From Deinococcus hopiensis KR-140 (GTDB taxonomy: Bacteria; Deinococcota; Deinococci; Deinococcales; Deinococcaceae), in assembly GCF_900176165.1 (NCBI RefSeq), contig NZ_FWWU01000008.1, positions 124,001-188,000 of the forward strand: a DNA stretch of 64,000 bases, in the 5' to 3' direction. A model generated the notes under the pieces. The model was not told where the DNA came from. It ran no database searches and saw nothing but the letters and a program-made list of their open reading frames with translations. Positions within the stretch are counted from its first letter, which is position 1; every line of letters starts with the position of its first letter. A program made the translations under genes and the position numbers. This document shows positions 47,369 to 58,338 of this stretch, piece by piece.

Positions 47369-48901
47369 ATGTCAGGAGCGCCGGTCCCCCCAGATGAAGC
47401 TGCCCGCTTGTTAGACCTCGCGCAGTACCACATCCTCGATACTGCCCGCGAAGAAGTCTTTGACCGTATCACCCGCCTCGCTGCCCGGCTCCTCCGCGTG
47501 CCCGTCGCCGTCGTCAACTTCGTGGACGTGGACCGACAATGGGGCAAGGCCATGGTCGGCCTTGACGACACTGAAGCGCCCCGTGAGTACTCCTTCTGCG
47601 CCTGGGCCATCTTGCAGGACACCCCCTTCGTCGTTCCCGACGCTACCGCCGATCCCCGGTTTACAGACAATCCGATGGTCACGGGCGAACCGCACATCCA
47701 CATGTATGCGGCTGCTCCGCTCGTCACGCCGCGCGGGCACCGTATCGGGACGCTGTGCATCACCGACGATCAACCTCATCCTCTGGATGAGGAGGACCTC
47801 CGTGCCCTGCAAGACCTTGCTGCCACCGCTATAAGCGAGCTGGAACTCCGTAGTCATGTCCAACGGCTCCAACAGCAGGTGGGGGCACAGGCCGAGCGCG
47901 AGGCGGACCTGCAGCGCAACCTCGCCCACGCGCAAACGCTCGAAGCCGTCCATGAACTCATGGACCTGCCCCTCTCGCCGGAAGACTCGGCCCACCAAGC
48001 GGCGGGCCTGATCGGGCAGGCCATTCACGCGGACTGGACGGGGCTGGTCATCTTCGAGAACGGCAAGCCTCACATCCAGCGGGTGTACGGAGAGGCGGAC
48101 CTGCACCCTCTGTTGTTCGAACTGGCAAACCACCTCAACCTCAGTGACCGGAGCGTCACGCATACCCTGAAAGACCTGAAAGCGCCGTTCTATCTGGATG
48201 TGTACCGGGAACATCCCGAGGCCCGACCTGCGTTTATTGAGGCAGGCCTCCAGGCCGCGGCATGGATTCCGCTGGGTACGTGGCAGGGCAAGACGTTCCT
48301 GATGCTGACCTTGCGGGCAGATCAGGAGCGGGAATTGCCCTGGAGGGGAAGTGACCGGACCCTGCTGGAAGCAGCGGGGCGGAGCGTGCGGGCCGCACTG
48401 TACGAACGGGCGAGGATGGAGGCTTCTCTTGAGTCAGCCAGGGAGGACGCCTTGACGAGCGTGCTGAACCGCCGCGCCTTCGATGAAGACCTGGAACAGT
48501 GTCAGAGCCTGGGCGAAGCCTTCACGCTCGCCCTAATGGATTTGGACGGATTCAAGGGACTCAACGACACTGAGGGGCATGCGCAGGGCGACAAGGTGCT
48601 GCAACTCTTCGCGGGTGCGCTGAAAGCAGAGCTCCAGGGCCAGGGCAAGGTGTACCGGTTGGGAGGCGATGAGTTCGTGCTGCTGCTGCCGGGAGCGTGG
48701 GCGGCTGAGGACGTGGATGAGATGGTGGATGTGGCGGTCCCTGCGGCTCAGCAGGCGTGTGTGAGCCGGATTGGGGCCAGCGTTGGGGTAGCGAAGGCGG
48801 GAGAAGCAGGAACATGCATGGAGCTGATCAAGTTGGCAGATGCGCGGATGTACGAGGTCAAGCGCCGCCGCAAGGCACTCCGCACCGAGCGAAAAGTGTA
48901 A
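47369..48901 (+). CDS. GAF-GAF-GGDEF diguanylate cyclase, paralogue 2
   Basis: 510 residues, same length and layout as 6685-8217: GAF (FDRITRLAARLLRVPVAVVN; SFCAWAILQDTPFVVPD), coiled coil (LQQQVGAQAEREADLQRNLA), second GAF (~190-345), GGDEF at 432-436 (VYRLGGDEFVLLL) with LALMDLDGFKGLND. No RxxD I-site. Intact and probably active. The frame is open upstream to 47051 but that part is IS sequence; ATG 47369 matches the paralogue start. Confidence 0.92.
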   Translation: MSGAPVPPDEAARLLDLAQYHILDTAREEVFDRITRLAARLLRVPVAVVNFVDVDRQWGKAMVGLDDTEAPREYSFCAWAILQDTPFVVPDATADPRFTDNPMVTGEPHIHMYAAAPLVTPRGHRIGTLCITDDQPHPLDEEDLRALQDLAATAISELELRSHVQRLQQQVGAQAEREADLQRNLAHAQTLEAVHELMDLPLSPEDSAHQAAGLIGQAIHADWTGLVIFENGKPHIQRVYGEADLHPLLFELANHLNLSDRSVTHTLKDLKAPFYLDVYREHPEARPAFIEAGLQAAAWIPLGTWQGKTFLMLTLRADQERELPWRGSDRTLLEAAGRSVRAALYERARMEASLESAREDALTSVLNRRAFDEDLEQCQSLGEAFTLALMDLDGFKGLNDTEGHAQGDKVLQLFAGALKAELQGQGKVYRLGGDEFVLLLPGAWAAEDVDEMVDVAVPAAQQACVSRIGASVGVAKAGEAGTCMELIKLADARMYEVKRRRKALRTERKV

Positions 48902-49046
48902 CCCGGACGTCATGTTCCTCCAGCTCCAACACGGTCTGCCAGGCTTCCCACGCCCCAGCCCTGGCCTCCTCGTGGCAGCCCAGGTCGTCCGCGAGGGCCA
49001 AGCGCTCGTGCTCGTCCAGCCCAGCAGAGCCCAATGTCAGTGCCAT
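48858..49046 (-). pseudogene. Small acidic protein, copy C (N-terminus missing)
   Basis: LDEHERLALADDLGCHEEAR, AGAWEAWQTVLELEEHDVRV matches copies A and B from the middle on. Its expected beginning is absent here; a related piece (RSPGEVAEQVRERVQGD) lies ~290 bp further at 49330-49380 on the same strand. It overlaps the tail of the cyclase gene antisense. Confidence 0.5.
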
Positions 49047-49400
49047 GAGGTGAGAGCGAGAGACGCCGATGTTCCGTCCAGCCCAGCCTCAGGGAGACCG
49101 CGTACCGCCATGTTCCCCTGCTTCCGGGCCATCCAATTCCAGTCGCATTGTCACCAGTTCCGCCTGAGCGAAGTGCTCGCGGTGGGTGGCTGCCAAGCCC
49201 GCCGCAGTTGCAGGACCTGCGGAGAGGTCACCCGATAGGTGTCCAGCACGCGCTCCAGCATCCTGAGATCACTCTGATTGCTGATCCTGTTCCAGCGTAC
49301 TTCAGTCCCCCTGGACGCGCTCGCGCACCTGCTCGGCGACTTCTCCAGGAGAGCGGTCCTGAGCTTCTACCTAAACACGGGCCCCACGCACAGTTTCACA
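49047..49400 (-). pseudogene. Debris between two GGDEF genes
   Basis: Contains a minus-strand piece RSPGEVAEQVRERVQGD similar to the start of the small acidic proteins. Another frame reads RGTEVRWNRISNQSDLRMLE, RVLDTYRVTSPQVLQLRRAW. Neither has a start or a whole domain. Confidence 0.35.
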
Positions 49401-49433
49401 GACCCCTTTCATACCCAACAATGGCCAAAATAT

Positions 49434-49447
49434 TAAGATGCTGAACA
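49434..49447 (+). promoter_or_regulatory. -10 box TAAGAT before third GGDEF gene
   Basis: TAAGAT at 49434-49439, 8 nt before ATG 49448. Confidence 0.45.
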
Positions 49448-50971
49448 ATGCCCCGCGTACCCCAGCCGCCAGATGAGTATGTCCGTCTGATGAACCTCGC
49501 TCAATATGGCATTCTGGACACCCTTCCAGAAGCGTCCTTTGACCGCATCACCCGTCTGGCGGCGCTCCTTCTCCACACGCCCATCGCGGCCATCAACTTC
49601 GTTGATCAATTCCGACAGTGGAGTAAATCTGCCGTCGGCGTGCCTGACACCAACTCCTCTCGCGACGACTCTTTCTGCGCCTGGACCATCCTGCAGGACA
49701 CCCCCATGGTGGTGGAAAACGCCTCTGTTGACCCCCGTTTCGCCGAGAACCCCATGGTTACGGGCGGACCGCACATTCACATGTACGCTGGTGCCCCACT
49801 GGTCACCCCTGCTGGTCACCGGGTGGGCAGCCTCTGCGTTATTGATGACCGCCCACATCCGCTCACGTCAACAGACCTCCAAGCGCTTCAGGACCTGGCG
49901 GATCTCGTGGTCAGCGAGCTGGAACTACGTGTCCGGAACGAGTACCTGAGCCGTACGCTGGGCGCGAAGGATCAATTCCTGCAGGACATGCAGCGGAGTC
50001 TGAAGCACGCGCAGGTTCTGGAGAGTGTGAATGAGCTGATGGACTTCGCGCTCTCCCCAGAAGACATGACGTTGTCCGCTTCTGCCCTGATTGGTGAAGC
50101 GTTGCAAGCGGACTACACGGGACTGCTCCGCTTTGAGGGGAAGTCCTTGAGGATAGAGGCGGGATATCAGCATCCCCGGGTTCCCGCTGTTGTCCTCGAT
50201 GTTCCCAACCAGTTGCCCTCCTGGCCTCAGAGTGTGACGCGAACGCTCCGAGACGCCACTGCACCGCTCTACCTGGACGACTACCCGGCACATCCCAGAG
50301 CCATCAAACAGGTGGTAGACGCCGGCATCCAGTAGATGGCGTGGTTTCCTCTGGGAACCCACGGTAACATCACGTCGCTCCTCATGGCTGTCCGGCTCAA
50401 GGATCATCCTGTACCCAACTGGCGGACCAGTGACCAGGCCTTGATTACGGCGGTCGGGCGCAGTGTTCAAAACGCCCTCGACCGCTATACCGCCGTGGAC
50501 TTGGCCCAGCAGCAAGCCCGGCGGGACGCCCTGACGGGACTGCTCAACCGGCGTGCTTTTGACGAGGACCTGGCTGCACAAGAGCGCCTGCACGTCCCTT
50601 TTTCCGTGGCGTTGATGGACCTGGACGGACTCAAGGGCGTGAATGACTTGGAGGGTCATGAGCAAGGAGACAAGCTGCTGCGCGTCTTTGCAACGACCCT
50701 GTCGGTCGAGCTTGGGGAGCAGGCACGCGCCTACCGTCTAGGCGGAGACGAGTTCATGGTGCTGCTTCTGGACTTGGAAGAGGAAGGGCTCCAAGAGGCG
50801 GTGGACGTGGCGGTGCTCGCAGGCAAGCAGGTAGCCCACCTGAAGGGAGCGAGCCTCGGTCTGGCGCGGAGTGATGAAGCGTCTGGGGCAACTCTGGTCG
50901 CCCTGGCAGATCAGCGGATGTATGAGGTCAAACGGCGTAGGCAAGCCTTGCGTGCGGAAGTACTGCGCTGA
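49448..50971 (+). pseudogene. GAF-GAF-GGDEF protein, paralogue 3, with in-frame TAG at codon 296
   Basis: Across the stop the frame aligns residue for residue with the paralogues (507 codons; GGDEF again at 432-436: YRLGGDEFMVLLL, with VALMDLDGLKGVND). The only lesion is TAG at 50333-50335 within the second GAF region (DAGIQ-stop-MAWFPLG; paralogues have LQAAAW). The base after the stop begins ATG, so the downstream 211 residues (half GAF plus GGDEF) could be made separately by termination-reinitiation. Possibilities: recent pseudogene, split gene, or suppressed amber. Confidence 0.85.
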
Positions 50972-51172
50972 AGGTCATTTGGTCCAGATCGTTTGTGTTT
51001 AGCGTGGCCGCCTCTACAGCAGAACGGGTACGCTACCGCTCACGCGACGTAAAGATCATGGACAGCCGCGCCCCTCAACTTCATGGGTACTCTGCAGGAG
51101 CGTGGCCCTAAAGGTCGGCCAGATGGTGTGCAGCAGCGTCGTTCATCTCCAAGAACGGCGACTCCAATCTTT

Positions 51173-52063
51173 AGACCTCTTGCGAAAGTCGTAGGCTAAG
51201 CTGGGAGGGTGGAGCGAGACCGTCTGACACGCACGCTGAAGATGAATCGCAAGCAGTTCCGTCGACGCACCGGGGTCTACCCGGAAACGTTTGCTGAGAT
51301 GGAAGAGGTGCTGACCCTACGCGAAGGACAGAAAAAGAAATCAGGCCGCCCCGCCGCGCTCAGCGTGGCGGAACAACTGCTGATGACCCTGGAATTCTGG
51401 CGCGAGTACCGGACCTTCGCCCACCTGGGTGACGACTGGGGTGTGCACGAAGCCACCGTGCATCGCACGGTGGAACGCGTGGAAGCGGCTCTGATTGCCA
51501 GTGCACGGTTCCAGCTGCCCAAGAAACGCGTGTTTCAGGAAGCACAACTCGTGTACAGCATCGTCGCGGTCGATGCTTCCGAAGTGCCCTGTGAACGGCC
51601 CAAAAAAAGCAGCGCGCGTGGTACAGCGGCAAGAAAAAGCGGCACACCCTGAAATTTCAGGTGCTGATGTGCACAGTGACGCAGCGCATCCTGGGCACCG
51701 CCACGAGCGCTGGGGCGGTTCATGACCTAAAGCTGTTTCGTCAGTCAGGCGTTCGTTTTCCTCACCAAACGGCGCTTATTGGAGATGCAGGGTATCAGGG
51801 CCTGTGGAGAAGCCACAGGCACGCCCTTACCCCCCATAAGGCGACGCAGGCGTCGCCTCTGTCCGCGGAGCAGCGCCAGGACAACCGTGTCCTCGCGCAT
51901 ACCAGGCAGGCAATCGAGCATATGATCCGTCGCATGAAGATCTTCCGTGTGCTGAAGGGCGTGTACCGACATCGGCGGCGTCGGTTTGCACTCCGGGTTC
52001 AGCTCATCGCAGCGCTGTGCAACCTCACCCAAGCCTGCCGATCGTGACTTTCGCAAGAGGTCT
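51173..52063 (+). mobile_element. IS5-family element (two-ORF type)
   Basis: 891 bp with perfect 18-bp ends AGACCTCTTGCGAAAGTC / GACTTTCGCAAGAGGTCT. A 3' fragment of the same IS is at 30612-30895. Confidence 0.85.
51209..52047 (+). CDS. IS5-family transposase in two frames
   Basis: The first frame (51209-51652) has a helical N-terminus and HTH (RKQFRRRTGVYPETFAEMEE, LGDDWGVHEATVHRTVERVE) and the first Asp (SIVAVDASEVPCERP). After an A7 run at ~51601-51608 the second frame continues KKKRHTLKFQVLMCTVTQRI, FPHQTALIGDAGYQGLW (Asp) and EHMIRRMKIFRVLKGVYRHR (Glu in IEHM). A -1 slip on A7 joins them into one ~280-residue DDE transposase, as known for this IS5 subgroup; a plain frameshift mutation is the alternative. 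Confidence 0.8.
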
Positions 52064-52068
52064 TTTGT

Positions 52069-52179
52069 ATGAAGCGTTCCTTCCGGAAATGCCGTCGGCG
52101 GCTGAGGCGCAGTGACGCCTTGTGGATGCCGCTTTTGGTGATGGGGGTAGTGCTGACCACGCTCTTGATCACGCGCTAA
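52069..52179 (+). CDS. 36-residue basic membrane peptide
   Basis: ATG 52069: MKRSFRKCRRRLRRSDALWM then PLLVMGVVLTTLLITR and TAA. Ten Arg/Lys followed by one hydrophobic span, a small single-pass membrane peptide. It begins 6 bp outside the IS5 end, so the IS may supply or disrupt its promoter. A GC hairpin with T-rich tail follows at 52195-52237. Comparable in layout to the peptide at 4891. Confidence 0.5.
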   Translation: MKRSFRKCRRRLRRSDALWMPLLVMGVVLTTLLITR

Positions 52180-52194
52180 CTCCTGGCGCCCTCA

Positions 52195-52237
52195 CCCATC
52201 CTGCCCAGGACTCAGCCTCGGGCGGGTTTCGCTTTTC
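52195..52237 (+). terminator. Hairpin after the small peptide gene
   Basis: CTGCCCAGGACTCAGCCTCG GGCGGGTTTCGCTTTT: GCCC/GGGC-based stem with T-rich tail. Confidence 0.5.
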
Positions 52238-52469
52238 TGCAGGGAGAAGGGAAGTCAGGAGCAGCACATTAAGCCCACCGGGGACCCCCTCCGGTAAGGG
52301 CAAGAGGGGCACGGTCATAGCGCACGGCCTTCCTGCACGGCCGGGGCGAACGCGGCGGCACTACCGCAAGTGATTCAGATACGCTCGGTTAACATAACAG
52401 GCGGAGTTCAATGATCGCCGCAATCCCTACATGCTTGGTGTGCAGCAGATCTGAAAGCTTCCCGTCAAT

Positions 52470-52763
52470 GGACGTTCAGCTGCAAAAGATGCGGGGATTC
52501 GATCTGGAGCAGACCGGAGCGACCAACAAGGGGCGCTTGGAGCGCTTCCCTGGACTCAGGTTGAGCTCCTACGGTTGGGGAGCCAGCGCCGTGAGACCCA
52601 ATCCATCTAAGTCCCATCCTATGACTGGCGGGTCAGGAGCTTGGTTCAGTTTGGATCCAAGATCTCGCGCAACGTGCTGCGCTCGGCCCCTCACCAACTG
52701 ATAGAGACTCATCAAATCCTCGGCGAGCCTTTTCCCTCACCTGACCGAGTAAAAAGTGAAGTT
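52470..52763 (+). pseudogene. Remnant of IS4-type element Y
   Basis: LQKMRGFDLEQTGATNKGRL ERFPGL and RNVLRSAPHQLIETHQILGE PFPSPDRVKSEVV match the end of the transposase at 45437-46439; the element end GTGAAGTTGTC closes it. The middle has been scrambled. Confidence 0.7.
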
Positions 52764-52821
52764 GTCATTCCTGAAAGGGGAAAGAACCCTACCCCAGGCA
52801 AGCTGTCACATATCCTTTCAA

Positions 52822-53036
52822 AGCTTAAGAAAATAAAGAGAGTCTAAAACTAAAAATTCGGTGTTTCCTCGTATTAGGGGGAGTATTTTCGCTGTCTCAA
52901 CCTTAAGAAAGCCTCCGAAATTTACCCCATTGTTATTAAGCGGTAATCTTCTCCTCACTAATCTGGAGAAAGGCACCGGGCGCCTTTCCTCGATGCTTCC
53001 GTGCGTTTCCCTCTTTCCCGCCGTAGGAGTTCCTCC
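52822..53036 (+). promoter_or_regulatory. Long leader of surface protein 2
   Basis: Same ordered blocks as 42829-43041 (CTTAAGAAAATAAAG, CAACCTTAAGAAAG, CTCACTAATCTGGAG, a CACCGGGCGCC hairpin and TAGGAGTTCCTCCATG). Conservation of ~200 non-coding bases at both loci supports a regulatory leader. Confidence 0.6.
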
Positions 53037-55100
53037 ATGTTTCACTCTCGTACCCTTGCCCTGATGACCGCCCTCACGATGGGCAGTGCCGCCGCCGTCC
53101 CTCTCGCTACAGGAAGCAGCGCGGGAACGAGTGCTGGCACGACCATTACCAACACCGCCGCTGCCGGGTTCGACGACCCCTCTGGCGGCGCTACCCCATC
53201 AACAGTTACGTCGAACACAGTCGTCAGCAAAGTCACTGCTATCGCTGGCTTCGACATCCTCTACGGAGACGGCAGCACCGACGATGTCGCCTCCAGCAAT
53301 GCGCCCACGAACTACAACAAAACCAACGTCGTCCCCGACGACACGGTCTACTCCACCTACCGCGTCGTCAATAACGGCAACATAGAAAATTACGTTGTCA
53401 ACCTCACTGTAACCGGGAGCTTACCCACCACACAGGTGAAGTACTACCTCGACGCGGACCGAAACGGTACGCCAGACGACATCAATAGCCCCATCACTTC
53501 TGTGACCCTCCCCAACGGTGGCTACGTAGACATCGTTCAAGTCGTCAACGTCCCAACAACACTTGGCCGCGGGACCGTGGTCTACGAAGGTCCCCTTGGA
53601 TACGCGCCCGGCGGGACGATCAACGGCGTGAGCTACAACACGTACAACGAGTCGTCCAACGAAAACACCCCCGGCACCCCAGCATCAAACGGCGACCTGC
53701 AGCCCACGAGCATCAGTATCTACGCTCCAACTGCGGTGGTTGGCCCAAACAGCTACCCAGATGGAAACGGTACCGGCACATACACCGATCCCAATACGTC
53801 CAGCACCAACATCGTACGCCAAGGCGACACGCAAACGGCGACTGTGCAACCGGGGACGTCGACGGCCGCTTTCATCGACACGATCAAGAACACAGGGGCC
53901 ATCTCCGATAGTTTCGTCCTCTCTACGTCCGCTTACACCAACATGACCAGCGTCGTTTTCAAAACGCCCAGTGGTGCTGCCATTACCAGTACACCAGTGG
54001 TCGAGAACGGCATCACCTACGTCACGGACAGCAACGGCAACCCTGTGGTCAAAAACATTCCTGCGGGCGGCACCGCCAACTACCAGGCCATCGGAACATA
54101 CGATGCTCGGTACAGCACCACAAGCTTCACGGTGGCCATCGAGAGTACCAGTGACTCGGACAGCGTCACCGAAGACACCACGGGCCACGTCATCCTCGTG
54201 CCGCATACCCTATTCGGGGATCAGACGAACAACGGCCCCGACGCCACCTTAAACCCCAACCCCAACGTGAATCCAGGTTCAACCGCCACCCTGTTGATGC
54301 AGGTCAAGAACACCGGTGGATCTAGCGATACGTACTCGTTCACGAGTACGCAGGTGGCCTTCCAGGTCGTGGACGCCAGCGGCAACATCACCACGCAAAA
54401 CGTCCCTGTCACGTACGCTGCCGACACAAACTGCAACGGCACCACTGACGTAGGTGAAACGCTGCCCCTGACGCTTGTCTCCAACGCCACCGGCTGTGTG
54501 ATTGCGACCGCAACTGTCCCTGCCAACGCCCTCAAGGGGCAGACCCCACCCTTGACGCAAACCATGAGCAGCACCGGCAACATCACCGCGTTGGACACCA
54601 ACGACACGGTCAACGTGACCCTGACGTTTACCACCACCCCCAGCAACAAGGGCGTGCTGGTGGCCAAGTTCACCTCAAAGGCGGGCGTGTCGGCAGGCAG
54701 CGAGACCGAGTCCAATACGGGACTCACCAACCCAGCGAATTACACCTTGAGCCAAACCACAGCTCTGCCTGGTGGCAACATCAGCTACCGGATAGTGGCG
54801 AAGAATGTCTACAACACCAGCGTGGCGAAGTTCTTTCTCCAAGACAGCGTCCCTGCGGACACCACTCTACAGTCCTACGCCTTGGCCCAAAATAATGTCC
54901 TGGTCGCTCCAGCTGACACTATTTTCAGCGTTAACAATGGGACAACTTGGACATCCGTCCTGAACGGGGCGAGCGTCAATCCATCCTCGGCTGCCGGGAC
55001 GACGTACCTGGTAGCTGTAGACACGGATCACAACAACGTTCCGGACGCACTGGGTCCGAACCAGACCCTGCAACTGGATTTCGTGGTAAAGGTCAACTGA
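53037..55100 (+). CDS. Large secreted surface protein 2 (DUF11-like), paralogue of 43042
   Basis: 687 residues. Signal peptide LALMTALTMGSAAAVPLATG. Closely related along its full length, with nearly identical C-terminal third (QVKNTGGSSDTYSFTSTQVA; LTNPANYTLSQTTALPGGNI; VDTDHNNVPDALGPNQTLQL). The middle (residues ~130-330) is more divergent. Keeps the Asp/Asn-rich loops (LDADRNGTPDDIN, ADTNCNGTTDVGE). Both genes are intact, so both are probably made; they may be alternative or co-assembling surface-layer proteins. Confidence 0.85.
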   Translation: MFHSRTLALMTALTMGSAAAVPLATGSSAGTSAGTTITNTAAAGFDDPSGGATPSTVTSNTVVSKVTAIAGFDILYGDGSTDDVASSNAPTNYNKTNVVPDDTVYSTYRVVNNGNIENYVVNLTVTGSLPTTQVKYYLDADRNGTPDDINSPITSVTLPNGGYVDIVQVVNVPTTLGRGTVVYEGPLGYAPGGTINGVSYNTYNESSNENTPGTPASNGDLQPTSISIYAPTAVVGPNSYPDGNGTGTYTDPNTSSTNIVRQGDTQTATVQPGTSTAAFIDTIKNTGAISDSFVLSTSAYTNMTSVVFKTPSGAAITSTPVVENGITYVTDSNGNPVVKNIPAGGTANYQAIGTYDARYSTTSFTVAIESTSDSDSVTEDTTGHVILVPHTLFGDQTNNGPDATLNPNPNVNPGSTATLLMQVKNTGGSSDTYSFTSTQVAFQVVDASGNITTQNVPVTYAADTNCNGTTDVGETLPLTLVSNATGCVIATATVPANALKGQTPPLTQTMSSTGNITALDTNDTVNVTLTFTTTPSNKGVLVAKFTSKAGVSAGSETESNTGLTNPANYTLSQTTALPGGNISYRIVAKNVYNTSVAKFFLQDSVPADTTLQSYALAQNNVLVAPADTIFSVNNGTTWTSVLNGASVNPSSAAGTTYLVAVDTDHNNVPDALGPNQTLQLDFVVKVN

Positions 55101-55146
55101 GCCACTCACAGGTGTCCCCGCGTGGGAATTTCTCCCATCCGTAAAT

Positions 55147-55183
55147 GCCCCCTCCCGTTACGCAGGGAGGGGTAAATTTTTGC
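55147..55183 (+). terminator. Terminator after surface protein 2
   Basis: GCCCCCTCCCGTTACGCAGG GAGGGG followed by TAAATTTTTG, ~45 bp past the stop. Confidence 0.65.
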
Positions 55184-55192
55184 TGCGATTGA

Positions 55193-55452
55193 CCCGAGAA
55201 CATGGTTTTAACTCGACTTTGGCCATTGAAGAAGTCATGTGGTCCACCCGCCTCGGCAATTTTGACCAATTGGCTCTCTATGATTCCAGCGCTCGGTGTG
55301 ACTTCCCGTCCTTCTCGCAGCCGAACCATTTCACGCATAGTCGTGCGTAGCGTCTCCCAGACCCCTTGCACGATCGAAAGCCTATAAGAGTGATAGATCG
55401 TTTGCCAGGGAGAAAGATCATGGGGCCGTAACCTGCCAGGCCACGGCCCCAT
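55193..55452 (-). pseudogene. Internal fragment of an IS5-family transposase
   Basis: LRPHDLSPWQTIYHSYRLSI, VQGVWETLRTTMREMVRLRE and SAGIIESQLVKIAEAGGPHD resemble the region around the first catalytic residue of IS5/IS427 transposases (the Asp has become Glu in IIESQ). Neither end is present. Confidence 0.65.
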
Positions 55453-56084
55453 GAAGAACAGAGAAGATGCTGCCCTCCTGACTACTCTTCAAAACGTCCG
55501 GAAGGAGTGAAAAAGCCGGCCCCAGTCGGGTGTACCTGCGGTGAAAGCACCCAGGAGCAGGGCGCCCTAGACCGCAATGCGGTCTGCGTTCCCCCTGGAC
55601 GCCCGACGTCTTTCGGTCTTTGCTGCACTGATCCTGGCGATGATCCAAGCGAAAACGGTCGTCCTGCACACGCTCAAGAATCACGTTCCCCTGCCCGGTC
55701 GTGGAGAAACGCGGGACCAGCGTCTGCAACGAGAACATGCAACTTTCGTTGCCCGAAGAACTGTTTAGCCGCTTTGCTGTGTCCTTGCTCCCGGAGGGCG
55801 AACTTGATCTGATTCTTGATCGGACGAACTGGAAGCTCGGACAGCGTGACGTCAACGTCCTCCTGCTGTCCGCCGTATGGAATGGGTTCAGTCTGCCGCT
55901 GATGTGGACCCTTCTCGCGCATGGCGGCTCCAGTCGCCAACGAACGAGAGAAGCGCTTCACGGGCGCTTCGTCACCACCTGTCCTGAGCGCAACATACGC
56001 TGGACTGACCCCTTAGGACCGGACCAAGAGGCCAAGCACTTCGTCCCCGTCAGCCCGTAGGCTGACAGCACCGAAGGAGCCAAG

Positions 56085-57232
<1,148 letters not shown>

Positions 57233-57889
57233 CTTGCCCTGCGGTCCGCTCCATTGGGTTCACTTCACGCTGCATCCTCGCGGACCGGGCGTTCATCGGT
57301 GAGCACGGCTTCAAATTCCTGGAGCAGCGAGGGATTGCCCCCTGTATCCGCCTTCCCGCTCGAGCCACAGGAGGTGGGTACGGCTTGCCCGTATCCGCCG
57401 CATTCAGGAACGTGCAACCAGGGGAAGTCCGTGTCTGGCACCGTCCGGTCAAGGTCTATGGCGTCTCTCTCCGCGTTGCAGCAACGAAAAACGCTGCTGG
57501 TGAGATGTTGTACCTGGCGTATCGCGGGCACGCCGGACCGAACCTTAGACACCTGGGCACAGCGCTGGTAGACCGAGAACCTACAGGCCGCACTGAACGC
57601 CAGAGGCTTCAACCTGGAGGACACCGGGCTCAGCCGACCAGAGCGCGTCACGACGCTGCTGACCGTCGTCACTGTGGCGTTGCCTCACCGGGCACGTTCA
57701 GGAAGCACAACAAGGCATCAAACGCAAAGCACACGGACACCGTGCGGTGTCCGTGTTCCGGCAAGGCCTGGATACCCTCCAAGACCTCCTTTTGCATCCC
57801 TCCCCGAGCTCATGGCACACCTTGGCTGGTCTCATCCCGCGTTTTGAAGAGTAATTAGGCTGGCCTAAATTTCCAGCTGAAACCGCAAG

Positions 57890-57980
57890 AGATTCAGGAG
57901 GGGTCATCGGCTGAAGGACGTTCCTCTCGGCATCGGTGAGGTCGTTTGGGGAGGTGACGCCCGCATCATGCCCGCATGAT
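57890..57980 (-). pseudogene. N-terminal tip of an IS5-like transposase
   Basis: One frame reads SPNDLTDAERNVLQPMTPPE, the conserved N-terminal helix of IS5/IS1031 transposases. Nothing else of the gene is present. Confidence 0.4.
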
Positions 57981-58065
57981 CTCCGCCCCATCGTCCCTCT
58001 CTCTCATAAGCAGGTAAAATCCGCGCCAGCACATTTTTTAGACGCACTTAGCCGACCGCTCACCG

Positions 58066-58181
58066 TGGGCGTAGGCTTTCAAACCCCTAGATAATGAGAG
58101 AACAAAAATCCGTTCTGGTCGGGATTCCTCTCGACATACCCGAGCTCGGGAAACCGCGCACGTATAGCAAGTGACCCACCA
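58066..58181. mobile_element. Inverted-repeat element (MITE-like), copy 2, left end lost
   Basis: Shares GGGCGTAGG, ATGAGAGA, CTCGGGAAACC and the perfect end CAAGTGACCCACCA with the element at 15309-15441. The opposite terminal repeat is not recognisable. It directly abuts the CRISPR-like repeats. Confidence 0.65.
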
Positions 58182-58188
58182 GGTATTG

Positions 58189-58338
58189 CTGATCGCCCCC
58201 GCGAGTGCGGGGAGATGTTTAAACTTTACTGTGTGTACGGCGGACAGATCTGGAAGGCCCCGCGAGTACGGGGAAGAACGGCAACAGCCGCTACGCGCGT
58301 AACTTCGGTTGGAAAACCCCCGAATGGCCGGGGAAATG
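58189..58338. CRISPR. Degenerate CRISPR-like relic (three repeats, type I-E spacing)
   Basis: Three palindromic units: CGCCCCCGCGAGTGCGGGGAG, GGCCCCGCGAGTACGGGGAA and ACCCCCGAATGGCCGGGGAA. The GGGG of the right arm lies at 58209, 58270 and 58330, a period of 61 and 60 bp, as in 29-bp repeat/32-bp spacer type I-E arrays. The first two cores are nearly identical, the third is eroded. No cas genes are in the window. Could also be unrelated hairpins, but the spacing is telling. Confidence 0.45.

Noticed and set aside
58130..58160. A fourth CRISPR-like repeat one period upstream of the first
   Set aside because: The CCCGAGCTCGGGAAACC sequence is in phase, but it is also part of the mini-element copy at 15309, so it belongs to that element.
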